64,000 nt of DNA from contig CBDETD010000002.1 in assembly GCA_965242805.1 (NCBI GenBank), forward strand, positions 5,208,001-5,272,000, given 5' to 3'. A program made the position numbers and the translations under genes. Within the stretch, counting starts at the first letter, position 1. Each line of letters starts with the position of its first letter. The notes under the pieces are model-generated. The model was not told the DNA's origin. It saw only the letters and a program-made list of their open reading frames with translations, and ran no database searches. Of this stretch, positions 15,882 through 24,789 are shown one piece after another. Source of the DNA: JANQEU01 sp965242805 (GTDB lineage Bacteria; Bacteroidota; Bacteroidia; Cytophagales; Cyclobacteriaceae).

Positions 15882-16376
15882 CTAATTTCCTCTATGACGA
15901 TGCTGACGGGGACCTCTCTGTTCATGGAGGGATCCATTTAGTATTTCGATCAGTTTTTCTTTCTGATTTTCATCGCAGATGGAAGACAGTTCTTTCACAA
16001 ATCGGACAAACTCCATCTCAATAATTCTTTGCTGTTCGGAGAAGTCGCTGTACGCAGATTGGTAAGCCAATGAATCCTCCATAACCACTGAACGATGGAT
16101 CCCTTGTTTGATTTCTCTGGCTTTATACTGCAAGTTCCTCATGGTTTCCTGATGGTACCTAAAGATCTCCTGAAATTCGATAGTCTGTTCTTTATTGAAA
16201 TCAAGCTGCCTGGGTATCATACGGCCAGCCATTTCCTGTCTCTGCCTATCTGCTCTTTCCATTCTGTCCTGTACTTTTCCGAAAGGTCGATGGTGCCAGA
16301 CAAATCCAAGTAAAAGCACATTTATCAGAACCAGGACAATGACCAAAGCTGTTAGTATTTTTTGATAATTATTCAT
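15882..16376 (-). CDS. Spy/CpxP-like periplasmic protein, membrane anchored
   Basis: A 164-aa protein with an N-terminal transmembrane anchor (residues 7-28) and a long helical periplasmic part rich in Arg, Gln and Glu. The helices RQLDFNKEQTIEFQEIFRYH and EQQRIIEMEFVRFVKELSSI correspond to the LTxxQ-type repeats of Spy, CpxP and CnrX. The His-rich tail RGPRQHRHRGN suggests metal contact. It is last in a four-gene minus-strand run (Spy, ECF sigma, small membrane protein, this gene), with a 4-bp overlap to its upstream neighbour, so it may act as the periplasmic sensor of that sigma system. Confidence 0.8.
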   Translation of the reverse strand: MNNYQKILTALVIVLVLINVLLLGFVWHHRPFGKVQDRMERADRQRQEMAGRMIPRQLDFNKEQTIEFQEIFRYHQETMRNLQYKAREIKQGIHRSVVMEDSLAYQSAYSDFSEQQRIIEMEFVRFVKELSSICDENQKEKLIEILNGSLHEQRGPRQHRHRGN

Positions 16377-16666
16377 TCCGAAAACGTTTCAAGGTATTGA
16401 TAGGTGTCAACTTCTATAGTAATCTCAGCATAGGATTGGTCATTAATAATATCCTCATCCGATATATAGATCAGAGTGACCATATTCACAATGGCCAGCA
16501 CGATCATGGCAGCAATGCTGTAATGGAACCATTTGATAAATTTAGTGCTTCGTCCAACATCTAATCTGGATAGTAATCTTTGATCGAAATCTGCCGAAGG
16601 TTTGGCAGATTCAATCCCTTCCAAAGAGTTGAGGACAGTGTCAATTTGATCGTATGGTTGTTTCAT
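16373..16666 (-). CDS. Small membrane protein, probable anti-sigma factor
   Basis: A 97-aa protein with a cytoplasmic N-terminal part of about 43 residues (DTVLNSLEGIESAKPSADF, then DQRLLSRLD), one transmembrane helix at about 47-69 and a short outer tail. The FDQRLLSRL pattern resembles the start of many small Bacteroidota anti-sigma proteins. It overlaps the sigma gene by 26 bp and the following Spy-like gene by 4 bp. There is no zinc-finger (HxxxCxxC) motif. The anti-sigma role is inferred from position and topology. Confidence 0.7.
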   Translation of the reverse strand: MKQPYDQIDTVLNSLEGIESAKPSADFDQRLLSRLDVGRSTKFIKWFHYSIAAMIVLAIVNMVTLIYISDEDIINDQSYAEITIEVDTYQYLETFSE

Positions 16667-17174
16667 AATGTTCTTTCAAAATACTTCTTAAATTCTGGAT
16701 GGCCCGATGCATTAATGACTCAATAGATGAAAGGGACCTATCAAGGATCTTAGCGATCTCGTTATACGACAGACCCTCCACTTTACATAAAATAAAGGCG
16801 ATCCTCTGGTTTTCAGAAAGTCTATCAATGGCAGAAAAAAGAATAGCGGCATTCTCCTTGTTCTCTAGAGTAATACCGGGATGGTAGAATGGATTTCCTG
16901 ATAACAGAGATTCATTCAAGTTCACATGATCACCGGATCTTTTCAATGCTTTTTTCATTCTGACAAACTCCAGACTCTTATTAACTGATATTCTGTAAAT
17001 CCAAGTTGATAGTGAAGATTTACCCTTGAACTCATCAATGTGTTGAAATACTTCAATAAACACTTCCTGGGCAATATCTTCCGCGTCACTAGGATCCTTA
17101 ATAAAACTGAGACACGTGTTGTATACTCGATTCTTATTTTCAGAAACTATTTTCTCAAACTCAGTATCCAACAC
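16641..17174 (-). CDS. ECF-family RNA polymerase sigma factor
   Basis: A 177-aa ECF sigma factor. Region 2 is seen in EDIAQEVFIEVFQHIDEFKG and SLSTWIYRISVNKSLEFVRM; region 4 in LSENQRIAFILCKVEGLSYN and EIAKILDRSLSSIESLMHRA. It follows a Spy-like gene by 30 bp and precedes a one-helix membrane protein and a second Spy-like protein. The cassette looks like an envelope or metal stress circuit in which the membrane protein holds the sigma factor and the Spy-like proteins sense or buffer damage. A target promoter cannot be identified from one site. Confidence 0.92.
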   Translation of the reverse strand: MLDTEFEKIVSENKNRVYNTCLSFIKDPSDAEDIAQEVFIEVFQHIDEFKGKSSLSTWIYRISVNKSLEFVRMKKALKRSGDHVNLNESLLSGNPFYHPGITLENKENAAILFSAIDRLSENQRIAFILCKVEGLSYNEIAKILDRSLSSIESLMHRAIQNLRSILKEHYETTIRSN

Positions 17175-17204
17175 GTGTCAGTAGATTTATTCATTGGAAT
17201 TTAT

Positions 17205-17669
17205 TCAAAAACCATGTCTTCCACCGCGATGACGATGACCTTTCCCCTTAAAGTGTTCATGCATTTGATCGAATTTGATTTTTTGCTTGTCGTCAAGCAT
17301 AGCCCTCACTTCAAGTCTGTGGTTAATTTGTAATGTAAACTGGGAACCATTTAAGTCACTTATTTCAGCCACCAATTTGTCTATTGCCTTTCGATCCGGC
17401 ACATCTTTTGTTATTTCCGCGTTCAGTTCTGCTCTCTTTATTTCAAGATTATTCCTTACATCTTTCATCTCCTTATGATGTGAAAGCCTGATGTCCTCAA
17501 GCTGGGTTTGTTGTTCTTCACTAAGTTGAAGATGTTCTATTATTCTTTCGGGTCCTCTTTGTTCACTTCGTTGTTCATGCCTATATCCATTTTCCTGACG
17601 AGGTCCTCTTTGAGCCATTGCCAATGTGCCTAGCATCAACAACAGCAAGATCATTGTATTTCTTTTCAT
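17205..17669 (-). CDS. Spy/CpxP-like periplasmic protein (secreted)
   Basis: A 154-aa protein with a cleavable signal (MKRNTMILLLLMLGTLAMAQ). The mature part is helical and highly charged, with the LTxxQ-type segment HLQLSEEQQTQLEDIRLSHH and a second one in LDDKQKIKFDQMHEHF. It ends in a His/Arg/Gly tail (GKGHRHRGGRHGF) and has a similar N-terminal region (QRGPRQ, QRGPER). This fits the Spy/CpxP family of periplasmic chaperones or metal sensors. First gene of the ECF sigma cassette. Confidence 0.82.
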   Translation of the reverse strand: MKRNTMILLLLMLGTLAMAQRGPRQENGYRHEQRSEQRGPERIIEHLQLSEEQQTQLEDIRLSHHKEMKDVRNNLEIKRAELNAEITKDVPDRKAIDKLVAEISDLNGSQFTLQINHRLEVRAMLDDKQKIKFDQMHEHFKGKGHRHRGGRHGF

Positions 17670-17740
17670 TTTTCATGAAGTTTTTGACTTCATCCTATTA
17701 GATGAAAAACAGATTGAAAACTTGCGGTATTGAGAAATAA

Positions 17741-19027
17741 TTAAACCCGGATTCCGATCATAGTCATATCATCGACCTGGTCGGCGTCTTTTTTCCAATC
17801 CTCTACGGACTGAGTGATCACAGCATGTTGTGATTCAAAATCCTTGGTATGATTTTCTTTTAGGAGTTCACGTAATTGTTTGGACCCAAATTTCTTGGTG
17901 TAGGAATCATTGGTCTGATCCTGGATCCCATCTGTATAAAGATAGATTTCCGTCATTCCATCCAGATCCAATATCTGGGGCTCAAAATCAATTTGATCAT
18001 ACCAGGTACTTCCGATGGATTTTCGTGTTCCTTTTATGCGATTTAGGATTCCATTTCTAACATAAACAAGGTCAAGTTTCGCTCCGCAAAACTCCAGTGT
18101 ATTGGATTTCCTATTAACAATGATCATACTGGCATCCATGGTATTTTCATGGACCTCGGGGCGAGATAAGGCCAGGGTTCGAAGGAAGCTCTTATGCAGT
18201 TCGTTCAGAATTTCATGTGCGTGAATAAGTTGTTGTTCATTCACAATCTGTGAGAGTTTTGTTTCACCGATCATTGCCAGCATCGCACCAGCCACACCAT
18301 GTCCCATACAGTCCACTACTGTAAGTATTGCCAGATCATGCTCCTCGTTTTTGATCTCCTGGAACCAAAAAAAGTCTCCTCCCACATAGTCTTTGGGATT
18401 ATAGATTACAAAGACATCTTTAAATGCGTTGAGGAGTTTGTCAGCGCTGGGTAGCATAAGTTCCTGTACAGTTTGTGCATACAGAAGACCTTCAGTCAAT
18501 CGCTGGTTCGCACTTTCCAGCTCATGAGTCCTCTCCTTCACCTTTTCTTCCAATTCTCTATTGACCAAGGAGAGTTTTTTCACAAGCTTATTTCGTTGGC
18601 GCTTTGTCATCAATGAATCGATGGCATGATCCAGTGTGAGCTTCATGTCGGCCATGTCGTATGGCTTCGTGATATATCTGTAAATGTTGCAAGAGTTGAC
18701 AGCTTGAACAATTACTTCGATGTCGGCAAATCCGGTTAATATGATCCTGATGAGATCGGGGTGATCTTCAAGGGTCTTTTGGAGGAATTGTGTGCCAGAC
18801 ATTTCAGGCATTCGCTGATCCGATATTATTACATGGATCTTATTTTCTTTTAGGACCTCCAGACCCTCCCTGCCACTTAAAGCAGTGAATACATTGAATT
18901 CACGTCGAAAGGATGTTCTGAAAATCCGAAGATTTATCTCCTCGTCGTCCACGTAGAGGATATTGTACTTCTTGGTGTCGTCCTTTCTGCCGTTTACTTT
19001 TCTCCTTTCAACTAACTCTGTCTCCAT
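17741..19027 (-). CDS. Response regulator with SpoIIE-type PP2C phosphatase
   Basis: A 428-aa signalling protein. Residues 22-140 are a receiver domain: acidic pair Asp27/Asp28, phosphoacceptor Asp70 in ISDQRMPEMSG, and the Lys of YITKPYD. A coiled coil follows (about 145-185). Residues 195-428 are a PP2C/SpoIIE serine phosphatase with metal-binding Asp in DYVGGDFFWF, VDCMGHGVAGAMLAM, YLYTDGIQDQ and DDMTMIGI. Such proteins dephosphorylate anti-anti-sigma factors when the receiver is phosphorylated. No STAS or histidine kinase gene is adjacent, so its partner lies elsewhere. It is divergent from the PIG-L gene. Confidence 0.92.
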   Translation of the reverse strand: METELVERRKVNGRKDDTKKYNILYVDDEEINLRIFRTSFRREFNVFTALSGREGLEVLKENKIHVIISDQRMPEMSGTQFLQKTLEDHPDLIRIILTGFADIEVIVQAVNSCNIYRYITKPYDMADMKLTLDHAIDSLMTKRQRNKLVKKLSLVNRELEEKVKERTHELESANQRLTEGLLYAQTVQELMLPSADKLLNAFKDVFVIYNPKDYVGGDFFWFQEIKNEEHDLAILTVVDCMGHGVAGAMLAMIGETKLSQIVNEQQLIHAHEILNELHKSFLRTLALSRPEVHENTMDASMIIVNRKSNTLEFCGAKLDLVYVRNGILNRIKGTRKSIGSTWYDQIDFEPQILDLDGMTEIYLYTDGIQDQTNDSYTKKFGSKQLRELLKENHTKDFESQHAVITQSVEDWKKDADQVDDMTMIGIRV

Positions 19028-19508
19028 CTGATTTAAAAGTTCCTTTTATCATTTAGTTTTCTTAGAATATCGTTCATTTAAGCGATGTTCATAGTCAAAC
19101 TTCATAATTGCTTTCCAGAGCTGATCAATTCCTTGCCAGTCACCGCCAGTCAATGTACTTGGCCTCGCAAAAAAATGTGAGAAAAAGTGGAAAACCCACA
19201 GAACGGCAGGTGGATATATTCACCTTCCGATCAGGGTGTTTAGTTGACAACATGGTGGCTAGCATTTTACAATTATGCAAAATAATTATATTTCTCCAAA
19301 GTAGTTTATTTATTCAATTTGCAAATGCCATAATCGATGAAAAAGTCCTCGAATACGACTAATTAGGACGATTGTCTGTCAAACTTAACTCTGCTGTCAT
19401 TGTTTGTATAAGTATCAACAGCCATTCACATAAATGAACAGTCCTTCCATACAATTTAAAATAACTTTGTTCTTTGATCTTTCGTTTCAGCAGATAACCA
19501 AACCAAAA
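19028..19508. other. Intergenic region with near-palindrome and possible -7 box
   Basis: About 480 bp between the divergent phosphatase and PIG-L genes. An 18-bp near-perfect palindrome, AGGTGGATATATTCACCT (19208-19225), could be an operator. TAACTTTG at 19462-19469 matches TAnnTTTG and would start the PIG-L transcript near 19476, but no TTG lies at the right distance. An 84-codon frame at 19108-19362 begins with TTG and looks non-coding. GCCAGTCAC is repeated almost in tandem at 19134-19151. Confidence 0.45.
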
Positions 19509-22004
19509 ATGACTTTAATAAGCAGATTGCTTACCGTCCTTTTGTGTGGGTTTTTTCTATCCACACACGCTCAAAAACCGAAAATCTACCATGCGGGAGA
19601 AATCCAACAACAGCTTGATAAACTGAATGTTCTTGGGACGGTTCTTTATGTTGCGGCCCATCCGGACGATGAAAATACTCGCCTCATTGCGTACTATGCC
19701 AATGAAAAATTGTTTAGAACAGCTTATCTGTCTGCTACCCGTGGAGATGGAGGACAAAATCTTATTGGACCCGAAATCCGGGAAAAACTCGGACTGATCC
19801 GCACTCAGGAGCTACTTGCTGCAAGAAGAACTGATGGAGGCACTCAATTTTTTTCACGAGCAAATGATTTTGGTTACTCAAAGCATCCAGATGAAACATT
19901 AACTATTTGGGAAAAGGAAAAGGTTCTTTCTGATTTCGTAAGGGTAATAAGGAAATTCAAACCGGATGTCATCATCACAAGATTCAGTACGGAGCCAGGA
20001 GTGACCCACGGACACCATACAACTTCGGCAATCCTGGCAGAAGAAGCTTTTGATCTGGCTGGCAATCCGGATGCTTTTCCGGAGCAATTGGAAGACTTGG
20101 AGGTTTGGCAACCCAAAAAGCTTTTCTGGAACACCAGCTGGTGGTTTTATAGAAGAACAGGGCGAAAATTTGATCCCACAGGACTCAAACCAGTAGATGT
20201 TGGAACCTACAATTCACTTTTGGGAAAGTCCTATACGGAAGTGGCCGCAGAAAGCAGATCCATGCATAAAAGTCAGGGATTTGGGGCAACTGGAAGTCGT
20301 GGTTCAGAAATTGAATATTTAAAACCGATCAAGGGCGATACTACAGGTGATATCTTCAAAGGTATTGATACTTCCTGGGGTCGAGTCACAGGAAGCGACA
20401 ATCTGTCCTATTTTCTTGATGAAGCTTCAAAATCATACAATGCGAGTGAACCTTGGAAAACTCTGGAAAATCTATACAGTGCAAGAGAGGAACTTCTTAA
20501 ACTGCCAGATCAATTTTGGAAGGAAATAAAGCTACGTGATCTCGATAACGTGGTCAAAGCACTTACTGGCACCTACCTTGAGGTTACAACAGATGACTTT
20601 TCATATGTCACAGGAGATTCAATTACGTTCAAAGTTGAATCCATCAATCGAGTGGATACGGACCTAGAACTTTCTGAGGTGGTGATTGAGCCATTGGGCT
20701 TCAGGAATGTAATTGGTCAGAAACTCAAAGCAAACTCGAAATTCACAACTGACTTCAAAACAATAGTTCCGGATGGTCTCAATGGAAGTAATCCATATTG
20801 GTTGAATAAGCATGCCACACTCGGGATGTATCATGTTGATGACCCAAATCTGATAGGAACTCCCGAAAATGAATCCATATTCAAGGCAAGATTCATCGTA
20901 AAATGGCAAGATCATTTCCTGGAGTACGAAACCCCCATATCCTTCAAAAGAAACGATCCCGTCGATGGAGAGACCTATAGACCTGTTGTGATAGCTCCTC
21001 CGGCCATGGTGAATCTTGATAATGAAATAATTGTTTTCGGGAGCAATGAGGCCAAGGAGGTTGAGGCCCGTGTCATCTCAGGTAATACCAATGTCAAGGG
21101 AGTGTTAAAGATCAAAGGACCAGAGGGCTGGATTGTTGAACCAACTTCATTTTCATTTGAACTGAAACAAAAGAATGAAGAAAAACTGTTTCGATTCAGT
21201 ATTACTCCCCCCGAAGGGGCCCACCAGGTGAAACTGACTGCTGAATTGGAATTTGAGGATGGACGTGTTTCCTCAAAAGGAAAACAGGTTATTGAATATG
21301 ACCATATTCCAACTCAAACTCTATTTCCAGCGGCGGAGATCCAACTTGTGAAACTGGACTTGAAGAAGAACGGTAATCTTATCGGATATATTCCAGGAGC
21401 CGGAGACGCTGTACCTGAAAATTTGAGACAAATAGGGTATAATGTTCAAATCCTATCCAAAGATGATGTAGTTAGTCAGGAATTGAGTCGTTTTGATGCC
21501 GTGATCTTAGGAGTTCGTGCCTTCAACACAATTGATTGGTTGGCTTACAAAAACCAAGAGCTGTTTAATTACGTGAAAGAGGGAGGAAATGTGATTGTGC
21601 AGTATAATACAAGCCATAGATTGGTAACCCAGGAAATAGCCCCCTATCCCATCAAGCTGTCTCGTGATCGCGTAGCGGTTGAAACTGCTGAAGTCAGAAT
21701 ACTGGATCCGGATCATCCGATATTGAATTATCCAAACAGGATCACCAAAGATGATTTTGAGAACTGGGTACAGGAACGAGGATTGTATTTTCCTACGGAG
21801 TGGGATCCAAAGTTCAGTGCGATTTTGAGTTCAAATGATCCAGGTGAATCACCAAAAGATGGTGGGTTGATAGTGGCAAAACATGGAAATGGATACTACA
21901 TCTACACTGGTTATTCCTGGTTCCGTGAATTACCTGCAGGAGTTCCCGGGGCCTACCGAATTTTCGTAAACTTGATATCAGCAGGCAAAAACAAAGAACA
22001 ATAA
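19509..22004 (+). CDS. Secreted PIG-L family deacetylase
   Basis: An 831-aa secreted protein. The start is the ATG at 19509, which gives a good signal (MTLISRLLTVLLCGFFLSTH-AQ); 25 further in-frame codons upstream would hide it. The PIG-L metal motif AHPDDEN is at 50-56, with DVIITRFSTEPGVTHGHHTT supplying the second His cluster. These enzymes remove acetyl groups from N-acetylglucosamine-type substrates. After the catalytic domain (to about 280) come beta-rich domains and a C-terminal glutamine-amidotransferase-like segment (AVILGVRAFNTIDWLAYKNQ, GGNVIVQYNTS). The long multi-domain form is typical of Bacteroidota. It is followed at once by a 46-aa ORF and a symporter, suggesting degradation of an aminosugar compound and uptake of its product. 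Confidence 0.88.
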   Translation: MTLISRLLTVLLCGFFLSTHAQKPKIYHAGEIQQQLDKLNVLGTVLYVAAHPDDENTRLIAYYANEKLFRTAYLSATRGDGGQNLIGPEIREKLGLIRTQELLAARRTDGGTQFFSRANDFGYSKHPDETLTIWEKEKVLSDFVRVIRKFKPDVIITRFSTEPGVTHGHHTTSAILAEEAFDLAGNPDAFPEQLEDLEVWQPKKLFWNTSWWFYRRTGRKFDPTGLKPVDVGTYNSLLGKSYTEVAAESRSMHKSQGFGATGSRGSEIEYLKPIKGDTTGDIFKGIDTSWGRVTGSDNLSYFLDEASKSYNASEPWKTLENLYSAREELLKLPDQFWKEIKLRDLDNVVKALTGTYLEVTTDDFSYVTGDSITFKVESINRVDTDLELSEVVIEPLGFRNVIGQKLKANSKFTTDFKTIVPDGLNGSNPYWLNKHATLGMYHVDDPNLIGTPENESIFKARFIVKWQDHFLEYETPISFKRNDPVDGETYRPVVIAPPAMVNLDNEIIVFGSNEAKEVEARVISGNTNVKGVLKIKGPEGWIVEPTSFSFELKQKNEEKLFRFSITPPEGAHQVKLTAELEFEDGRVSSKGKQVIEYDHIPTQTLFPAAEIQLVKLDLKKNGNLIGYIPGAGDAVPENLRQIGYNVQILSKDDVVSQELSRFDAVILGVRAFNTIDWLAYKNQELFNYVKEGGNVIVQYNTSHRLVTQEIAPYPIKLSRDRVAVETAEVRILDPDHPILNYPNRITKDDFENWVQERGLYFPTEWDPKFSAILSSNDPGESPKDGGLIVAKHGNGYYIYTGYSWFRELPAGVPGAYRIFVNLISAGKNKEQ

Positions 22005-22145
22005 ATGAATCCTCCCGAGTACACACAAGAGAAATATATTGATACACCACCTAGATTCAAGAGCTGGAAAGCAATATATTTGATTGTTGTTGCTCAATTT
22101 GCTGCTACCTTGTTTATACTCCACTGTTTCCCAACCTTCTTTTAG
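22005..22145 (+). CDS. 46-aa single-pass membrane peptide linked to a symporter
   Basis: The ATG at 22005 directly follows the PIG-L stop (22002-22004), and the TAG at 22143-22145 directly precedes the symporter ATG at 22146, so three ORFs abut without a spare base. The product begins MNPPEYTQEKYIDTPPRFKS, has one hydrophobic helix from about Trp21 to Leu39 (WKAIYLIVVAQFAATLFIL) and ends CFPTFF. The perfect packing argues for translational coupling and real expression. By analogy with small subunits beside SSS transporters such as YjcH or YhdT, it may be an accessory peptide of the symporter; this is inference. Confidence 0.75.
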   Translation: MNPPEYTQEKYIDTPPRFKSWKAIYLIVVAQFAATLFILHCFPTFF

Positions 22146-23843
22146 ATGAACAATCTTGATTTCCTGGTCCTTTTTGGGACTTTGCTTTTCATTGTGGTAT
22201 ATGGAGTATGGAAAACTCGTGGTCAGCATAATATTCAAGGGTATCTACTTGGCGATAACTCCCTTAAATGGGGTACCATAGGGCTGTCCGTGATGGCGAC
22301 CCAAGCCAGTGCCATAACTTTCATTTCTACCCCGGGCCAAGGTTATGAGGATGGAATGGGATTTGTCCAGAATTATTTCGGGATACCTATAGCGCTGGTC
22401 ATAGTTTCCGCAGTATTCATTCCAATATACTATCGATTGAAAGTTTATACGGCTTATGAATATCTGGAGAATCGATTTGATCTAAAAACCAGGATTTTAG
22501 GAGCCGGAATATTCCTGACGCAAAGGGGATTACAGGCTAGCCTTACTATTTACGCTCCAGCAATTATACTTTCAGCTGTCTTAGGATGGAATCTTGCGCT
22601 GACAATCGTTATAACTGGTCTTCTGGTCATTGTCTACACTGTGTCCGGAGGTACCAAGGCCGTCAGTATTACCCAAAAACAGCAGATGGCAGTCATCATG
22701 GGAGGTATGTTTGTGGTTTTTGGGATTTTGGTTGGTTTCATTCTGAAACATGTCTCATTTGGAGATGCCGTAAATGTTGCATCGGTACTCAACAAAACAC
22801 AAGCGGTAGATTTTGACTTCAACTTTGAAAAACGTTACACTTTTTGGTCAGGGATCACTGGAGGCCTCTTTCTCTCGTTGAGTTACTTCGGAACAGATCA
22901 ATCCCAGGTTCAGCGATACCTCGGAGGAAAGAACATTGCTGAAAGTAGGATTGGACTCATGTTCAATGCCATCTTCAAGATACCCATGCAGTTTTTTATT
23001 CTCTTCTGCGGGGTTATGGTCTATGTTTTCTACATCTTCTACACTCCCCCCGTTCACTTCAAAACCGCGTCTCTTGAATTGCTGAGAAATAGTTCGAAAT
23101 CCGAAGAGTTGACCCAACTCGAGATGGAGTATGGACAATTGTTAGAAAAGAGGAAAGACCTGGCAATCAGCTACAGTGAAGCGTCTTCGGTTGAAGATCA
23201 GGATTTTTTTTCAATGGAATTGAGATCGGTTGATGAAAGGTCTGAGTCAATAAGAAAGGATGTTAAGGATTTGATCATTGAGGTGGATCCAAATGCGGAA
23301 ACCAAAGATTCGGACTACGTATTCCTGACCTTCATTTTAGGATATATACCACATGGAGTGATAGGTCTTTTGATTGCGGTGATACTTTCAGCAGCCATGT
23401 CATCGACCTCATCCGAGCTTAATGCCCTGGCATCAACAACCACCGTTGACTTTTATAAACGAATTATTCAAAAAGAAGGATCCGACCAAAAGTATCTCAA
23501 TGCTTCAAGAATATTTACACTCGTATGGGGTATCATAGCTATATTTTTTGCCCTGATCCTGAAGAATTCCGAAAACTTGATTGAAGGAATAAACATTGTT
23601 GCATCATTATTCTATGGGACAATTCTGGGTATATTTCTGATAGCTTTCCTTTTTAAGTATGTGAGCGGATCTGCCACTTTTTATTCTGCAGTTGTATTAC
23701 AGATCTTTGTTATCGTATGTCATTTCATGACCGTAGCTGGCTATTTCAAGTTAGGCTATTTATGGTACAACGCTATTGGATGTGGAGGGACCATTATCCT
23801 CGCCCATATTCTCAATCCCTTTATGAGATCAAGAAAGACATAA
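22146..23843 (+). CDS. Sodium:solute symporter (SSS family)
   Basis: A 565-aa inner-membrane symporter of the SSS/SLC5 family, with about 13 predicted helices. Family markers include SLKWGTIGLSVMATQASAIT (early helix), VYTVSGGTKAVSITQKQQMA, the SSS signature region YFGTDQSQVQRYLGG, and AAMSSTSSELNALASTTTVD. Between two helices is a charged, coiled-coil-like insert of about 85 residues (roughly 315-400), seen in several Bacteroidota SSS proteins. The gene starts on the base after the stop of the 46-aa peptide and ends before a strong terminator. The substrate is unknown; the upstream deacetylase suggests a sugar or aminosugar derivative. Confidence 0.92.
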   Translation: MNNLDFLVLFGTLLFIVVYGVWKTRGQHNIQGYLLGDNSLKWGTIGLSVMATQASAITFISTPGQGYEDGMGFVQNYFGIPIALVIVSAVFIPIYYRLKVYTAYEYLENRFDLKTRILGAGIFLTQRGLQASLTIYAPAIILSAVLGWNLALTIVITGLLVIVYTVSGGTKAVSITQKQQMAVIMGGMFVVFGILVGFILKHVSFGDAVNVASVLNKTQAVDFDFNFEKRYTFWSGITGGLFLSLSYFGTDQSQVQRYLGGKNIAESRIGLMFNAIFKIPMQFFILFCGVMVYVFYIFYTPPVHFKTASLELLRNSSKSEELTQLEMEYGQLLEKRKDLAISYSEASSVEDQDFFSMELRSVDERSESIRKDVKDLIIEVDPNAETKDSDYVFLTFILGYIPHGVIGLLIAVILSAAMSSTSSELNALASTTTVDFYKRIIQKEGSDQKYLNASRIFTLVWGIIAIFFALILKNSENLIEGINIVASLFYGTILGIFLIAFLFKYVSGSATFYSAVVLQIFVIVCHFMTVAGYFKLGYLWYNAIGCGGTIILAHILNPFMRSRKT

Positions 23844-23844
23844 A

Positions 23845-23875
23845 AAAACCTCACTGGGATATCCAATGAGGTTTT
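23845..23875. terminator. Bidirectional intrinsic terminator
   Basis: AAAACCTCA (23845-23853) pairs with TGAGGTTTT (23867-23875), with an inner TGG/CCA extension. The A and T runs on either side let it serve both the symporter (+) and the DUF2911 gene (-). Confidence 0.85.
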
Positions 23876-23893
23876 AATAAGTTTTTCAGGATT

Positions 23894-24766
23894 TTATCTC
23901 CCTTTGATTTCAGCAATCAGATCTTTGTTTCTTTTGATGTAGCCAAAGTCACCATTTTCATTGGCTTCAGCCTTTTTCAATGACATCTCTGCAGTTTCGA
24001 TTGCCTCTTTATCACGTCCAAGTTTGGCAAGGATTGCAGCTTTAGTATGAATGTTCCAGAATTGGTGACCAAAATCACCAGACTCGAAATACATATTCAT
24101 CCATTGAAGAGCTTTTTCCATGTCTTTACCGGTATTGAAATAATAATTGGCCGCCTGAACATAATTTACAGGATTGACCATGGTATTTTTTTCAATCTGT
24201 GCCATTACCATATCGTCATAGTCCACCTTTACAGGGACTGTGAAAACGGTTTTTTCCCAGCCAAACCAGATGTCTGCGGAAGTGTTGTCAGCGGAAATAC
24301 TGGTGATAGCAAAAGTCATGGACCCTATATCGTATTGAAACTCGGTAACCGGTACCTTCGTCCTCATTGCTATTTTATCATCTTCCATCGCTGACAGATT
24401 TCCACCGATTGAAGGATCTGAATAAAGCATGAATTCAAATTCATCGGCGCCAGGAACTGTAACAATCAGGTAGGTTCCCGCTTTAACATCGGTCCCACCG
24501 ATATTCGCATCTGTGCTTATGGTCAATTTGGAACCTGAGTTTGCACCAGTTCGCCACATTTCGCCATATGGTACAAGGAAACTGTCACCTGTTCCGAATA
24601 TTTGTCTTCCTTTGACACCTGGTCGGAAATAATCAATAGTTATTTCAGTAAGACCAACGGTGCTGCTTACTGACCCCGCAGGACTTGGCTGTGGAGTGTT
24701 GATTTGGGCAGTGGCCATAAATGCTCCCAATAGTAGGGTTAATGTGAGGTTTGTTAACTTTCTCAT
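23894..24766 (-). CDS. DUF2911 secreted protein
   Basis: A 290-aa protein; the start is the ATG at 24766, giving signal MRKLTNLTLTLLLGAFMATA-Q. A TTG eight codons upstream is less likely. The DUF2911 domain is clear (TEITIDYFRPGVKGRQIFGT, PYGEMWRTGANSGSKLTIST, GTYLIVTVPG), followed by a TPR-like C-terminus (YYFNTGKDMEKALQWMNMYF, AAILAKLGRDKEAIETAEMS). The family is widespread in Bacteroidota and has no known function. It is divergent from the AAG glycosylase gene, 23 bp away. Confidence 0.9.
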   Translation of the reverse strand: MRKLTNLTLTLLLGAFMATAQINTPQPSPAGSVSSTVGLTEITIDYFRPGVKGRQIFGTGDSFLVPYGEMWRTGANSGSKLTISTDANIGGTDVKAGTYLIVTVPGADEFEFMLYSDPSIGGNLSAMEDDKIAMRTKVPVTEFQYDIGSMTFAITSISADNTSADIWFGWEKTVFTVPVKVDYDDMVMAQIEKNTMVNPVNYVQAANYYFNTGKDMEKALQWMNMYFESGDFGHQFWNIHTKAAILAKLGRDKEAIETAEMSLKKAEANENGDFGYIKRNKDLIAEIKGR

Positions 24767-24789
24767 TTTAATTATTTGGTTTTCGATCA

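Noticed and set aside
19108..19362. 84-codon ORF on the plus strand
   Set aside because: TTG start, mixed composition with no recognisable domain, and it lies across the palindrome in a regulatory gap. Probably chance.
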